Made by a program: the position numbers and the translations under genes. DNA of 64,000 bases from Vibrio sp. SS-MA-C1-2. GTDB lineage: Bacteria > Pseudomonadota > Gammaproteobacteria > Enterobacterales > Vibrionaceae. The notes beneath the pieces are model-generated. The model was given only the letters and a program-made list of their open reading frames with translations, ran no database searches and was not told the origin of the DNA. Within the stretch, counting starts at the first letter, position 1. Each line of letters starts with the position of its first letter. Positions 22,285 through 32,639 of the stretch are shown here, in pieces. The DNA lies in contig NZ_CP090980.1 of the NCBI RefSeq assembly GCF_021513135.1, forward strand, positions 868,001 to 932,000, given 5' to 3'.

Positions 22285-22880
22285 GAGATGGAGGTCAATG
22301 CGCATGCTCTTCTTGATTACACACGTCAATAATTGCCTGCTCTTCACTTTCTATTAGCTTATTCGCGGGCTCAGGACGAATGGCTGTTGTACGATTATCT
22401 TTGATAATCGTGCCATTATTTAACCATTGGCGATAAGTTCTTAAACTTCTTTCTGCAGTTTTACAGGTCTCAAACGTGCGAGCACCTGATTGTACGGCCT
22501 CATGAATGAGTTGAATAATATATTGACGCTCTATCAGTAGAGTTAATCTTCTTATTCCGCCTTGTAAACGCACCAATAATGCATCTGTTTCTGCAAGTGC
22601 TTTATCTTTACGGCGAAGTTGTTTTTAAGCTTCTTATTTTCAATAATTAATTCTTTGTCTACTTTCTTTTTTCTGTGATAAAACAGTTAGAAGATTCGCT
22701 AAAGAATCTGCTTTCAATAGAGCTATTTCCTCTGAAAATAGCCCTTTTTCTCAGCAATATAAGAGGTAATGTTGTTCTCTCTGAAAAATTCACTCATTTT
22801 GAGTCCACTGGCTTGATATTGGTCGATGATAGTTTGCCAATAATTAGGGTTAGTCGTGAAGTCATATCTGATACTCTTTA
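22285..22880 (-). pseudogene. Transposase relic (IS3-like), many breaks
   Basis: Minus-strand pieces: YDFTTNPNYWQTIIDQYQAS then GLKMSEFFRENN (22770-22870), EEIALLKADSLANLL (about 22700), KQLRRKDKALAETDALLV (about 22590) and TCKTAERSLRTYRQWLNNGT (about 22420). The order fits an N-terminal HTH, a charged linker and a second HTH, as in IS3/IS481-like transposases that use a helper region before the DDE core. The DDE core is absent. Family assignment is tentative. Confidence 0.5.
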
Positions 22881-23017
22881 AGAGAATGAATGTCAGAATA
22901 GAGGTTAATCTGAGTGGGTTAAATACGCCATAAAATGAGCGGTTACGCCACCAAAGAACTTTCCGAAAACAGTGTATTAAGTCTTTGGTGGTAGCTAAAG
23001 GGAACATAGCCATTTAG

Positions 23018-25479
23018 CTATTTTCTTTTGGGATTAAACCACTGAAAGTATGCGTTATCAGGGTTATTATCAAACACCCACTTCATATATTGAGCACCAA
23101 TTTTCTCCTGTCCTTCATACGCGGCCATTCCCGCTATATAAAAAAATCGTAAATTTTGTTGCTCTTTATCAACGGATATTTTTAGTTTTTGAGGTAAAGA
23201 GGGAGGCAATGACTGCATTTTTAATAATGTTGGCATAATTTCCGTTATAACTGATTCATTTGACCATGGGTCAAATTCTAATAATGGATAATTATCAGTA
23301 ATTAAAGGTGCATTATTAACAAATTCTTTCAGTGCCTCAGTATCTGCCATATAAGTAGCGAGTAGCTGACTACTATTTGAAATACCAACTTCTTTTAATG
23401 ATTCTCTTAATTTTGGTGATTGCAACATTACATTATTAATATGAGCAGAGTCTATTTTTTGTGGTGTGTCAGAACCAATTAACAACATTTCATGCATTTC
23501 TGTCGACCATAATGAAACATATCTAAATTGTGATAACATGGTGGAAACTATGGATTTAGAACCATTCACAGTTTGTGTTGCAATTGGCCACCACTGAGCA
23601 AGCATCCCTCCTTTATTTAAGTGTTTTTTAGCTAGTTTATAAAAATCGGCTGAATATAAATTAGAAACACCTACAGCTGTTGGTGGTGGTGGTTCAAGAG
23701 TAATCATATCGTAAGTATGATCACTTTTCATCAATTGGTGTCGTCCATCACCAGCAATAATATTAATATTTGGATTAGCACCGACATTATAGTTGCCTGA
23801 AAAATATTTTGTGCCTTCGATCACTTCTGGTAATAACTCAAAAACATCACGATGCTCTAATGTTGGATAATTTGTCATTGCACCCGCTGTAATGCCTGTT
23901 CCTAATGCAATCACTAAAGCTGATTTAGGGTTATTGTCATGGATTAATAGGGGTAAATAAGTTTGTAAACGCATATAACGTTTTGAAGCCATAATATCCC
24001 CAGTATTAGATACCCCCTGGATAAATAGACGGCGGAATGTTCTAGGTTCTTGCCCTTGCTCTATCACAGCGACAGTATTTCCAATACCTTCATTATACCA
24101 AATAAGATGGCCGCCTTCTTTGTCTAGAAGTAGCTGGACTAATTTATCATGAGGAAGAATAACTAACCCAATAAACAAGACAGTAGCACAAGTTATAACT
24201 ACTTTTGATTTTTCATGACTTCTGAGTAAGCAATAAATTCCCGCAATTAATGAGATAAAAGCAATGACTTTAATTGTCCATATAATACCAATCATTGGTA
24301 TTGCTATAAAAGTAATCAATACTGAAGCTAATACACCAGCAATTGTATTTGCGGCAAGTAATTTACCAGATTGGTCAGATATCGTATGTTCAGATTTTGC
24401 AATTCGCAGAGCATAAGGAAATACACAACCGAAAAAAAATGTTGGAATAATAACAAAGAAAGCAGATATGAATAAAAAGGATACTAAATTAGCTGTCATC
24501 TGTAGTTGAGTAAAGTCATAAACGGCATGTTTAATTGTTAATTGTAATTGTGTAATATTAGCATTAACAAAGTATATTGGGATAATAGCCGTTAAAGAAG
24601 AAAGAATAGTGACGAGTGCTAACTTATTCCACGCTTGATTAATTGTGATTTTTTTGCGACTTGCAAAGAAGTTGCCAATCGCCAATCCTGTTAAAAATGT
24701 GGCAAGAATAGTTGCATAAGCATAAACGCGTGTATTCAAGAATTGAACAATAAGTTGAATCCAAATAATTTCAAATGAAAGAGAAATAAACCCAGATATT
24801 CCATAAACCCAAAGTATTGGCTGTATCGCGTATTTGAGGCTTTTAGAGTCAGAATTACTTAAATATTGGGGGGATCTATCTGCTCTTTTGATGTTAAAAT
24901 GAACAGTGCCAATACAGCAAGTAAAATATTTGAAATACTTGCAGCTAAAGCTGTACCAATCACACCAAATATCGGAATCAATAAAAAAGGTGTTGATAAG
25001 GTACCAAGTACAGCACCGATAATATTAATACCATATAAACGCCCAGCAGATAACTCATTGTTACCTTGTGTTTGCTCCACATGCTTTAACATAGCTAGAA
25101 GTGTTCCCGCCATAAAGAAGGCAGGGATTGCAATCAGTATCCAAAATATCAGTAATACTGCTTTACCTATAAAGGGGTCAAAGAAAAGATAAAGTTCACT
25201 ACCTTTATATAGAATTAAGCTCAAAATAATTGAGAAGATAGCTACTTTGAATTCAAGGGCAACATAAGCATATTTTGCTAGTTTTACACTCTGAATCTGT
25301 TTTGCAAAGTAATACGAACCAATTGCTAAACCAGTAAAAAAACCACTAATAACGACACTTGTTGCATAAATATCAATTCCAATAACTAAAGCCAATTGTT
25401 TCACCCAGATCGTTTGATAGATCAAAGAAAAGAAACCAGACAATAGAATAAGGAGGTATTTACTTCCTTTACGTTCCAT
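23018..25479 (-). pseudogene. Membrane-fused spermidine-synthase-like protein, split by frameshift
   Basis: Two open frames (24859-25479 and 23018-24739) are halves of one gene. The first reads to SKEQIDPPNI then TAA. With one extra base in the G6 run at 24868-24873 (C on the coding strand) the frame continues QYLSNSDSKSLKYAIQPILW into the second half. The product would be about 820 residues: roughly ten hydrophobic segments in two related halves, each with a (T/S)GLAIG(S/N) loop, then a SAM-binding spermidine-synthase fold (VIALGTGITAG, IIAGDGRHQLM, DMITLEPPPPTAVGVSNLYS). A C-terminal tail follows. Fused spermine/spermidine-synthase-like membrane proteins of this kind have no firmly assigned substrate. 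This could be a pseudogene, a phase-variable gene or a base-call error. Confidence 0.75.
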
Positions 25480-25590
25480 TTTTCACCTCAAGTAATTGTT
25501 ATTAATTAATATTAGCACGTTATTTTGTTATAAATATCTTAGATTCTCATAACAACCGGCACATTTGATTCTAGACACAGAAAAACAGCC

Positions 25591-26423
25591 CATAGGTATA
25601 GGCATCCACACAAAATAGTTGATTTTTGAGTAATCCACGTTTTATATGAGAAAGTGCTCTAAAGAACTGTGATCAATGAAGTAACTTCCATTAATATTAA
25701 GACTGAATATGACTCTTTTTGAACAACATCAACTTCCATGCTTCTTAGAATCAAGACTCTCTACTCGTTGATGCTGATTCAGGAGAGCCTATTGCTCTCG
25801 TAGGTCTTAACCTGCTGACTGAAAGGGAATTCATCAATACCGGTCTCAAGACATTCAACCAAAACAAAACCATTTGGACTCGCTGTTTGATAGTATTCAG
25901 TAGCAAGAACAATTGAGTTTAGATAAGCCCTTAGTCCACGTTATGGACAGAGAAGCAGATTCAGCAAAAGACCTAAGACGTTTAGGCGCTATAAATTGGT
26001 TAACACGAACAAAAAAACCACCACCTCCGTTATGAGGGGCAATTTAAAACGGCTGAGGTCATCGGCCGACAGCTAACTCCAGATATCAAAGGCGTCGTTT
26101 CAATACGAGGGAGAGAGGGATATCTTTTTGTCGGAAAGGCGATGGTTGAGTTGCAGAAGATGGCGGCGCAAGCGCCTGAATATCGTCTTGTTATGAACTT
26201 AGTGACCGATAAAAAAGGCAATGAGTTGGCAAGGTGGTATTTTATTGTTGAATGTTTTCGATGTTGATGCGACAGAGATAGTGATGTGGTATTGCCACCG
26301 TTGGAATATTGAGTCTTGGTTCAAATTTCACTCGAATAAGTCAAAAGAGGCGAATGAATTTAAGGTTTTTTTAGTGAAATTAAGCGGGCGTTTGACGAAG
26401 CGTTCAAAACCAGTGACACATTC
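25591..26423 (+). mobile_element. IS4-family element, truncated copy with internal deletions
   Basis: The left tip CATAGGTATA and the start MTLFEQHQLPCFLESRLS are recognisable. The frame then jumps to LLVDADSGEPI, so about 130 codons are deleted. Further frameshifts occur at 25990-26050 and 26235. The end, after LVKLSGRLTKRSKPVTHS, is cut by the IS66-type copy at 26424. Confidence 0.85.
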
Positions 26424-26523
26424 GTAAGTGTTCACCAAACCCTATTGACAGAAAAAATGTGATCTTACTCACTTGAACCAATTTTAACGATTGAATACTC
26501 ACTTTAGAGCTTTATCATAATAA

Positions 26524-28047
26524 TATGACTCGAAAAAAAGCACCTAAATACCAAACCGCACCACCTAAAGTCTCTGATTTTAATGAGGCTAAGGTACTTA
26601 TTGATGAGCTGTGGGAACAGCTCCGACATTAAGTAGCCGTGTAAAAGTTATCTTAATGTAACTTATTGATATTGAATGAGCACCACTATGATAAAATTCC
26701 CGAAAACTTTTTAGTGTCCACTTATGAAGATAAACTCACCACTAGCTCCAAAAACTCTTCAAAATCTCCCTCATCAGATAGCCCTAAAGATCGCCATGAG
26801 CGAAAAAAGATGAATGCTCTGGTGGTCGCAATTCGAGAGGAGCTAAAGAAGGCCACACAGGGCATCAACGAAAACTCTCACCACTGAAAACAACTGATGT
26901 CGTTATCGATTGCTTCCCAGATACTTGTCCTTGTTGTGCTCAGTCTGATATTGATGTTCATGGTGGACCTTACTACCGCCGTCATCAAGTTTTTGATATA
27001 CCTAAGCCCACTGTTGATATCACCGAATACCGTTTATTCTCAGGTCAATGCCGCCACTGTAATGAGACAGTGAAAGCGCAAAAGCCTGACAATGTATCAC
27101 AAGGGATCATCGGTCCCAATTTATTAAGCTGCATGGGTGTGCTTGCAGGACAATATCACCTCAGCGTTCGAAAAATTCAATCACTGCTCAAAGAGCAGCT
27201 TGGCACAACCTTTTCTGTTGGTGCGATTAGCGAAGCGCAAACAAAAGTCGCTTCAATGTTGACGCCATTACATCAAGCAATAAAACACGCGTTAAAGAAA
27301 GCGCCTTTGGTTCATGCTGACGAAACCTCACACCACCGAAATGATGAACAAAGCCTTCGTTGGTGTTGGTTAGTGGCCAGTGATGACCTTGTCTATGAAC
27401 AAATACTGTATTCACGCTCGACCTCATCAGCGAAAAAGGTCATTGATGAAAACTATACAGGTATTGTGGTCAGCGACCAGTGCCCAAGCTATAACTGGAT
27501 AGCCGCAAACCGTCATCAGTTATGTTGGGCGCATGTGAAGCGTAACCTTCAACAAATGGCGGATTATAGTGGCGGTGGCCATACTGCTTATATTGGCAAA
27601 CACCTTTGTTTACTGACAAACGTCATTTTCCATACTCGGCATCGTTACGAGCAAGGTAAATTGGATTATTCACTGTACTTAAGGCGAATGCACAGGCTAC
27701 AAAAATCATTTGATCATTGGTTGAGCAAAGGGACAGGTGTCATGGTCAAGCGGTATCGGGGGCGATGTAAATTACTGCTCAAACATAAAGAAAGTTTGTG
27801 GGTTTTCCTCAAGAAAACATCAATCCCCTTAACCAATAATGAAGCTGAGCGATGTATTAGAGGTTTTGTCATTCAAAGGAAAATCAGTTTCGGAACGACC
27901 TCGGATGCAGGCGATAAATTCCGTAGCCGTATTCATACACTTATCGAAACCTGCAAAAAACGTGGCTTATCAGCAATGTCAGTGCTGAGCGATATCATCA
28001 CATCAGTCGTTGAGAAGAAACCGTACCCGAACGTCTTTGATCTTTAG
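26524..28047 (+). pseudogene. IS66-type transposase disrupted by MITE insertion
   Basis: The start MTRKKAPKYQTAPPKVSDFN runs to EQLRH, then the MITE introduces a stop at once. After the MITE the zero frame resumes at YEDKLTTSSKNSSKS, with the slippery heptamer at 26803-26809. The -1 frame encodes the full DDE domain to PYPNVFDL at 28047. Apart from the MITE, the long frame from GTG 27070 is intact and differs from copy 2 only by scattered substitutions. Confidence 0.85.
26632..26722 (+). repeat. 91-bp MITE, copy 2, inside the IS66 transposase
   Basis: The intact IS66 copy reads CTCCGACATTATGAAGATAA here. In this copy the element sits at the TA of that sequence, with TA duplicated on both sides (26630-26631 and 26723-26724). 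This fixes the element's limits exactly and shows recent movement. Confidence 0.95.
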
Positions 28048-28097
28048 GGCGTACCCGCCCATTTTTAATAAATCAAACTATCCCGGTGAACGTTTAC

Positions 28098-28650
28098 AGT
28101 CGTAGTAATAGATGGAAAAACACTACGAGGGTCATATCATCGTGAAGGCTGAGCAAAAAAAGCAATGAAATAACGGTAATCCTTGAGTTGATAAAGATGC
28201 TAGACATTAAGGGAGCCTTGGTGACCATTGATACGATGGCCTGCCAAACCAAAATAGCAAAAGGCATGGTAGGTCAAGATGGAGATGACTTGCTTGCAGT
28301 GAAGAGTAACCAAGAAAAGCTTCGGAAAGCGATAGAAAATGCATTCTCAACTCAGCGTGCAAATAATGTTGCAGATGATATCTTATTCAAAGAGGGACAT
28401 GGTCGTATAAAATCTCGCCAATGCTATGTTTTGGACTGTAAGTAGCAGAGTGAAAGTTATATTAATGTAACTTATTGATATTGAAAGAATACAAGTATGA
28501 TGAAATTCTCGAAAACTTTTTAATGTCCACTTAGAAGACTTGAAGGTAACTTCTCTCGCTGTAATGATTTATGGAGCTCTTGGGGATGGTAAACAATTTA
28601 AAAATGATAGTCACGTTTCTGCATTCATTGATCAACTGGTTTATTTCTAA
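28098..28650 (+). pseudogene. ISAs1-family (H-repeat-type) transposase relic
   Basis: Pieces VVVIDGKTLRGSYHREG, then MLDIKGALVTIDTMACQTKI, DDLLAVKSNQEKLRKAI and GRIKSRQCYVLDC match the DDE_Tnp_ISAs1 pattern. The N-terminus is missing, about 60 codons are deleted near 28150, and a MITE splits it at 28441. The continuation (LEDLKVTSLAVMIYGALGDG) ends at 28650. Confidence 0.75.
28441..28531 (+). repeat. 91-bp MITE, copy 3, inside the ISAs1 relic
   Basis: Flanked by TA (28439-28440, 28532-28533). Joining the flanks with one TA restores CYVLDC followed by LEDLKV in one reading. The sequence is slightly diverged from copies 1 and 2. Confidence 0.9.
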
Positions 28651-28691
28651 ATTAGATGCGGAAAGTCGAATTCAATAATACTTTTAAGATA

Positions 28692-28782
28692 AGTAGCGGT
28701 GTGAGAATTATTTTTATATAACATATTGATATGGAATAATAACCACAATGATACAACTTTCAAAAACATTTTAGTTTCTACT
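28692..28782 (+). repeat. 91-bp MITE, copy 4, diverged
   Basis: Exactly the same length, aligning without gaps to copy 1: AGTAGCGGTGTGAGAATTAT at the start, TTTTAGTTTCTACT at the end. The left TA is kept (28690-28691); the right is now TG. Confidence 0.8.
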
Positions 28783-28873
28783 TGTGTAGAGTCATTTCGC
28801 TTATATTTTATAAAATTAAAATTAAAATTAACTAACCTATAGATAAATAAAATTATAGACACTATCTTTAATT

Positions 28874-28957
28874 AGTAGTGTGAAAATTTTATGATATAAG
28901 TTGTTGATCTTTATTTGTGATCACAAGGGAATATCCTGAAATATTTTCTTCTCTGCT
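28874..28957 (+). repeat. Possible degenerate MITE before the arylsulfatase gene
   Basis: AGTAGTGTGAAAATTTTATG to TTCTTCTCTGCT resembles the MITE with a few small deletions (84 bases). It lies 27 bases before the arylsulfatase start, so it may supply leader or promoter sequence. Confidence 0.4.
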
Positions 28958-28983
28958 TAATATGTATTCATAAAGGAGTAACT

Positions 28984-30639
28984 ATGTTAAAGCGTAATTT
29001 AATTGCAAGCCTGATGTTAGTTGGATTGAGTGTCCCAACTATTACGGCACAAGCTGCAACAGAAAAACCCAATATACTAGTTATGTGGGGAGATGATATT
29101 GGGTTACAAAATATTAGTTTTTGGAATAACGGATTAATGGGATATAACACCCCCAATATTGATAGAGTTGCAAATGAAGGAGTGACTTTTACCGATTATT
29201 ATGGAGAACAATCATGCACAGCCGGCCGTTCATCTTTTATTACGGGGCAAGCTGGATTGAGAACGGGTATGACTAAAGTTGGTCTTCCTGGAGCACCCCA
29301 AGGGCAAGCTGCAGATGATGTTACCATCGCAGAAATAATGAAGAATCAAGGCTATGTTACTGGTCAATTTGGTAAAAACCACTTAGGTGATAGAGATGAA
29401 AATCTACCTACTGCACATGGTTTTGATGAGTTCTATGGCTTTTTATACCATTTAAATGCTATGCAAGAACCTGAAGATCAAGATTATCCAACTGACCCAG
29501 AATTCTTAAATAAATATGGGCCTCGTGGTGTTATTCATTCTTTTGCTGATGGTAAAGTTAAAGATACGGGACCATTAACAATCAAGCGCATGGAAACAGT
29601 AGATCAGGATATCACCGCTAGAGCCATAAAATTTATGGATAAGTCGGTAGCTGAAAATAAACCATTCTTTGTTTGGTGGAATGCATCACGTATGCATATG
29701 TTTACTCACATTAGCGATGAATGGAGAGGAGCATCCGGTCAAGGTTTCTATAATGATGGAATGGTGCAACATGATCATGATATTGGTGTTTTATTAGATT
29801 ATCTAGATAATAAAGGTATTGCTGATAATACAATTGTTATTTATGGTACTGATAATGGGCCACATTTCAATGAATGGCCAGATGGGGCAATTACAAACTT
29901 CCGCTCAGAAAAAGAAACAAACTGGGAAGGTGCTTATCGTGTACCAATGATGATACGCTGGCCTGATGGTGATATCTCTGGTGGTAAGATTCTAAATGGA
30001 ATGATGAGTCATTTGGATTGGTTACCTACATTAGCTGCTGCAGCTGGCGACCAAGATGTGAAATCGAAGCTATTAGAAGGTGGATATAAAGCCAATAATA
30101 AGGAATTTAAAGTTCATTTAGACGGTTATAATCAATTGCCTTATTTACAAGGAAAAGTAAAAGAATCTGCACGTAAAGAATTCATTTATTACAATGCAGA
30201 TGCTCAAATAGTAGCAATTCGTTACGACCAAGATAAATATCAAACAGGCACGCCAAATATGAGTGGTTCATCTGGTGATGCAAATAAAGTAACACCAAAT
30301 GGGGTATCGACTGCTTGGAAGATTGTTTATGGTGAGCAGCGAGAAAGAACTGCTAAATTATGGGCAGAACCATTTACTTGGTTAAGACTACCTAAGATAT
30401 TTAACTTAAGACGAGACCCATTTGAAAGAGCTGATAATAATTCAAATGTTTATTGGGATTGGCATTTTAATCACATTTTTGTTTTCTATAAAGCAAATGA
30501 ATTAGTTAAAGAACACTTAATGACATATAAAGATTATCCACCATCGCAACGACCTGGCTCATTTACAATGTCAGGAGCAAGTGACATGGTGTATGATAAA
30601 TTTGGTATCGGTCCTGGAGAATCTAAAGTCGATAAATAA
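28984..30639 (+). CDS. Secreted arylsulfatase-type sulfatase
   Basis: Type I sulfatase that hydrolyses sulfate esters in the periplasm or outside. Residues 1-25 form a signal peptide ending AQA. Metal ligands Asp37-Asp38 lie in MWGDDIG. The formylglycine signature SCTAGRSSFITGQ puts the Cys to be oxidised at residue 78, which requires an FGE-type or anaerobic maturase encoded elsewhere. Later motifs include GKNHLGD, YGTDNGPHFNEWPDG and NWEGAYRVPMMIRWPDG. Length of 551 residues fits the S1_4 group. The start is well supported by AAAGGAG. A small secreted protein follows. The true substrate is unknown. Confidence 0.93.
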   Translation: MLKRNLIASLMLVGLSVPTITAQAATEKPNILVMWGDDIGLQNISFWNNGLMGYNTPNIDRVANEGVTFTDYYGEQSCTAGRSSFITGQAGLRTGMTKVGLPGAPQGQAADDVTIAEIMKNQGYVTGQFGKNHLGDRDENLPTAHGFDEFYGFLYHLNAMQEPEDQDYPTDPEFLNKYGPRGVIHSFADGKVKDTGPLTIKRMETVDQDITARAIKFMDKSVAENKPFFVWWNASRMHMFTHISDEWRGASGQGFYNDGMVQHDHDIGVLLDYLDNKGIADNTIVIYGTDNGPHFNEWPDGAITNFRSEKETNWEGAYRVPMMIRWPDGDISGGKILNGMMSHLDWLPTLAAAAGDQDVKSKLLEGGYKANNKEFKVHLDGYNQLPYLQGKVKESARKEFIYYNADAQIVAIRYDQDKYQTGTPNMSGSSGDANKVTPNGVSTAWKIVYGEQRERTAKLWAEPFTWLRLPKIFNLRRDPFERADNNSNVYWDWHFNHIFVFYKANELVKEHLMTYKDYPPSQRPGSFTMSGASDMVYDKFGIGPGESKVDK

Positions 30640-30730
30640 TTTATACATTTAAATAATAATTAAGGTAAGGGTAGATTCTTACCTTAATTTTATTAAATTT
30701 ATTTAAAATGCAAAGGAATACAATGAATTT

Positions 30731-31099
30731 ATGTTCAAACAACAATATCTATTCTTTATAATATATGTGTTTTCTGCTACATCTAGTGCTAATAGCACTA
30801 TATTATTTGAAACTAATAATAATCAAGATGCTGTGATGGAAAACTTAAACCGCATGACGCAATATGAGACAAGGGTTAAACATTCTTCACAGGAAAGACC
30901 TGTACTTATACAACAAAAAAATAAAGTAATCAAAACTGAAGAAAGTGCTCACAAAGAAATCATAGCTTCAGAGAGTTTATCCACGCAGGTTGGAGAAACT
31001 AATAGCTCACAAGTTTCAGCAGTTTCAGCACTGCTAAGAAGTATGCCATTAACTGATAAGCAAAAACTATTACTAATAAAAGTTCTAATGGAAGAATAA
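30731..31099 (+). CDS. Small secreted or periplasmic protein of unknown function
   Basis: A 122-residue protein with an N-terminal signal peptide (QQYLFFIIYVFSATSSANS), a low-complexity charged middle (Q/K/E/S-rich) and a hydrophobic-helical end (SALLRSMPLTDKQKLLLIKV). I do not recognise it. The best ribosome site (AAAGGA) fits an out-of-frame ATG at 30723 that encodes only 12 codons, so start choice or coupling is unclear. It probably belongs with the arylsulfatase, 91 bases upstream. Confidence 0.6.
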   Translation: MFKQQYLFFIIYVFSATSSANSTILFETNNNQDAVMENLNRMTQYETRVKHSSQERPVLIQQKNKVIKTEESAHKEIIASESLSTQVGETNSSQVSAVSALLRSMPLTDKQKLLLIKVLMEE

Positions 31100-31200
31100 A
31101 TATCAAGAGCGTGTTTATATCGCTATACATATTTCAAAATCCCGCATTAACATAAATGTCAGTGAAATATCAATATAACTTTCATGCAGCTACTTAATTA

Positions 31201-31372
31201 AGTAGGTGCTTAAAAATTAACGGTAAAATACCGTCCTTTTTTTGAGCTCACTTTTAGTTTAAAATCAGGGTTTTAAAATACAATGAAAGCCGTAAAACCA
31301 CTAAGTCATAATGAGCTCATCACTTTACAAGAAGCTTACGCTAATCATCCTAAAAAGCGTGTAAGAATAAGA
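31201..31372 (+). mobile_element. IS630 fragment, N-terminal end
   Basis: The tip AGTAGGTGCTTAAAAATTAA after a TA, and the start MKAVKPLSHNELITLQEAYA from 31283, match the element at 153-688 read the other way. It is cut at 31373. The bases just left of it (up to 31194) end CAGCTACT-TA and may be one end of a diverged MITE. Confidence 0.8.
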
Positions 31373-31517
31373 GGCTCTTCGACGTTTCAAGTGGATTTCA
31401 ATATTTCAGCGGCGGGGCTCGCTATCATATAGATCATAGTGATGAACGTGGCTGTATTTCTATAGCCACGAGCCCTCGACCTCGCTGCTTGAAACAAACT
31501 ATTCAGACCTTCCATTC
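31373..31517 (+). repeat. GGCTCTTCGACG-ended element, left fragment
   Basis: The tip GGCTCTTCGACGTTTCAAGT and 145 bases are nearly identical to 20135-20283. It ends abruptly at an IS4 fragment. Confidence 0.7.
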
Positions 31518-31952
31518 GTGGCAAGGTGGTATTTATTGTCGAATGTTTTCGATGTTGATGCGACAGAGATAGCGATGTGGTATTGCCACCGTTGGAATAT
31601 AGAGTCTTGGTTCAAACTATTGAAAACGAATGGACTTCAGATTGAGAAATGGCAACAAACAACGGGTGAATTGATACTCAAACGATTAATAGTAGCCAGT
31701 GTTGCGACGACGCTCGTTTTCAAGCTTTACTCGGATAAGTCAGAAGAAGCGAATGAATTTAAAGGTTTTTTAGTGAAATTAAGTGGGCGTTTGACGAAGC
31801 GTTCAAAGCCAGTGACACATTCAGCTTTGCTTGCTGGCCTCTGGGTATTCTTGCAAATGTGCGAGGTATTAAACACTTACACGACAGAGGAAATCAATAG
31901 GATGAAAGCGTTATCCAGTTCGTTTTTTGCTCAATTTGTGTAGATACCTATG
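31518..31952 (+). mobile_element. IS4-family element, 3' fragment
   Basis: The frame to 31943 encodes ARWYLLSNVFDVDATEIAMW, then YCHRWNIESWFKLLK and the complete C-terminus ending FFAQFV. It finishes with the terminal GATACCTATG. This copy shows what the truncated transposase at 2727 has lost. Confidence 0.88.
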
Positions 31953-32363
31953 GTCCTAGTGACGCTTGACGACCGTGTGAGTAAAAAGATGCTTATTGGC
32001 CGAGCATCGTCAAAACATGCGAAGGCAGTCACAGCCGTGATCATTGAGCTTTTGCAGTCAGAAAAAGAGTAGCTGAAGACAATCACGTTTGATAATGGGA
32101 AAGAATTTGCTTATCACGCACAAATAAAGGCAGCTTTGGCGGTTGATACGTACTTTGCACACCCTTATCATTCATGGGAACGAGGCCTAAATGAAAACCA
32201 TAATGGCTTGATACGTCAGTATCTACTTAAAGGAATGGCATTGGATAAAGTAACGGATGCTCAAATCAGCCTTATCCAAGATAAACTCAATAATAGGCCA
32301 CGGAAACTCCTTGGATATAAAACGCCAAATGAGGTTTACGATGAGCTTTGTTTAGTTGCATAA
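31953..32363 (+). pseudogene. IS30-family transposase, C-terminal relic
   Basis: Reads LVTLDDRVSKKMLIGRASSK, then TITFDNGKEFAYH, YHSWERGLNENHNGLIRQYL and NNRPRKLLGYKTPNEVYDEL, the IS30 DDE core. A TAG interrupts it near 32070. It is joined directly to the IS4 end, the same IS4-into-IS30 arrangement as at 2463. Confidence 0.8.
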
Positions 32364-32513
32364 TTAACGGGTGTCGCACTGGCGACTGAAATCCGCGAGA
32401 TCTTTAAATCAGTTCCCCATATAAAATGTTGAATGCCCAAAAATTAAACATTTTGTGTAGTTCTCCTCTATGCCCTTAAGCGGAGAAGAGCCTAATCTTT
32501 AGCTGTCTACTTA

Positions 32514-32598
32514 GCAGCTGTGTGAAAGTTTTCAGTAATATTAACTTGTAACCATAAATCAATATATCCAAGCTCTACCGAGAAACTTTCACACTGCT
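32514..32598. repeat. 85-bp palindromic TA-flanked element
   Basis: The ends are inverted copies of AGCAGTGTGAAAGTTTCTC (left arm GCAGCTGTGTGAAAGTTTTC), with TA on both sides (32512-32513, 32599-32600). It resembles the 91-bp MITE tip but has longer, better matched arms. It lies between the IS30 relic and the cytochrome gene's 3' end, and could also act as a hairpin terminator for that gene. Confidence 0.55.
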
Positions 32599-32639
32599 TA
32601 AGAATAACAACTCTAACTAAATGCCTCCTAGATGACTAT

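Larger units (their letters stand above)
26424..28097 (+). mobile_element. IS66-type element copy 3, interrupted by a MITE
   Basis: Same ends as copy 2 (GTAAGTGTTCACC; inverted GTAAACGTTCACC). It is about 90 bases longer because of the MITE at 26632-26722. It cuts an IS4 copy on the left and an ISAs1 copy on the right, with no target duplication seen. Confidence 0.88.

Noticed and set aside
22723-23013. 96-residue minus-strand frame beginning MAMFPLATTK
   Set aside because: Only its C-terminal third matches the transposase relic. The N-terminal part looks like translated junction sequence, so it is not listed as a separate gene.
26666-26887. Open frame starting inside the MITE and running into the IS66 gene
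   Set aside because: It starts by chance in MITE sequence and is the interrupted IS66 OrfA frame, not a new gene.
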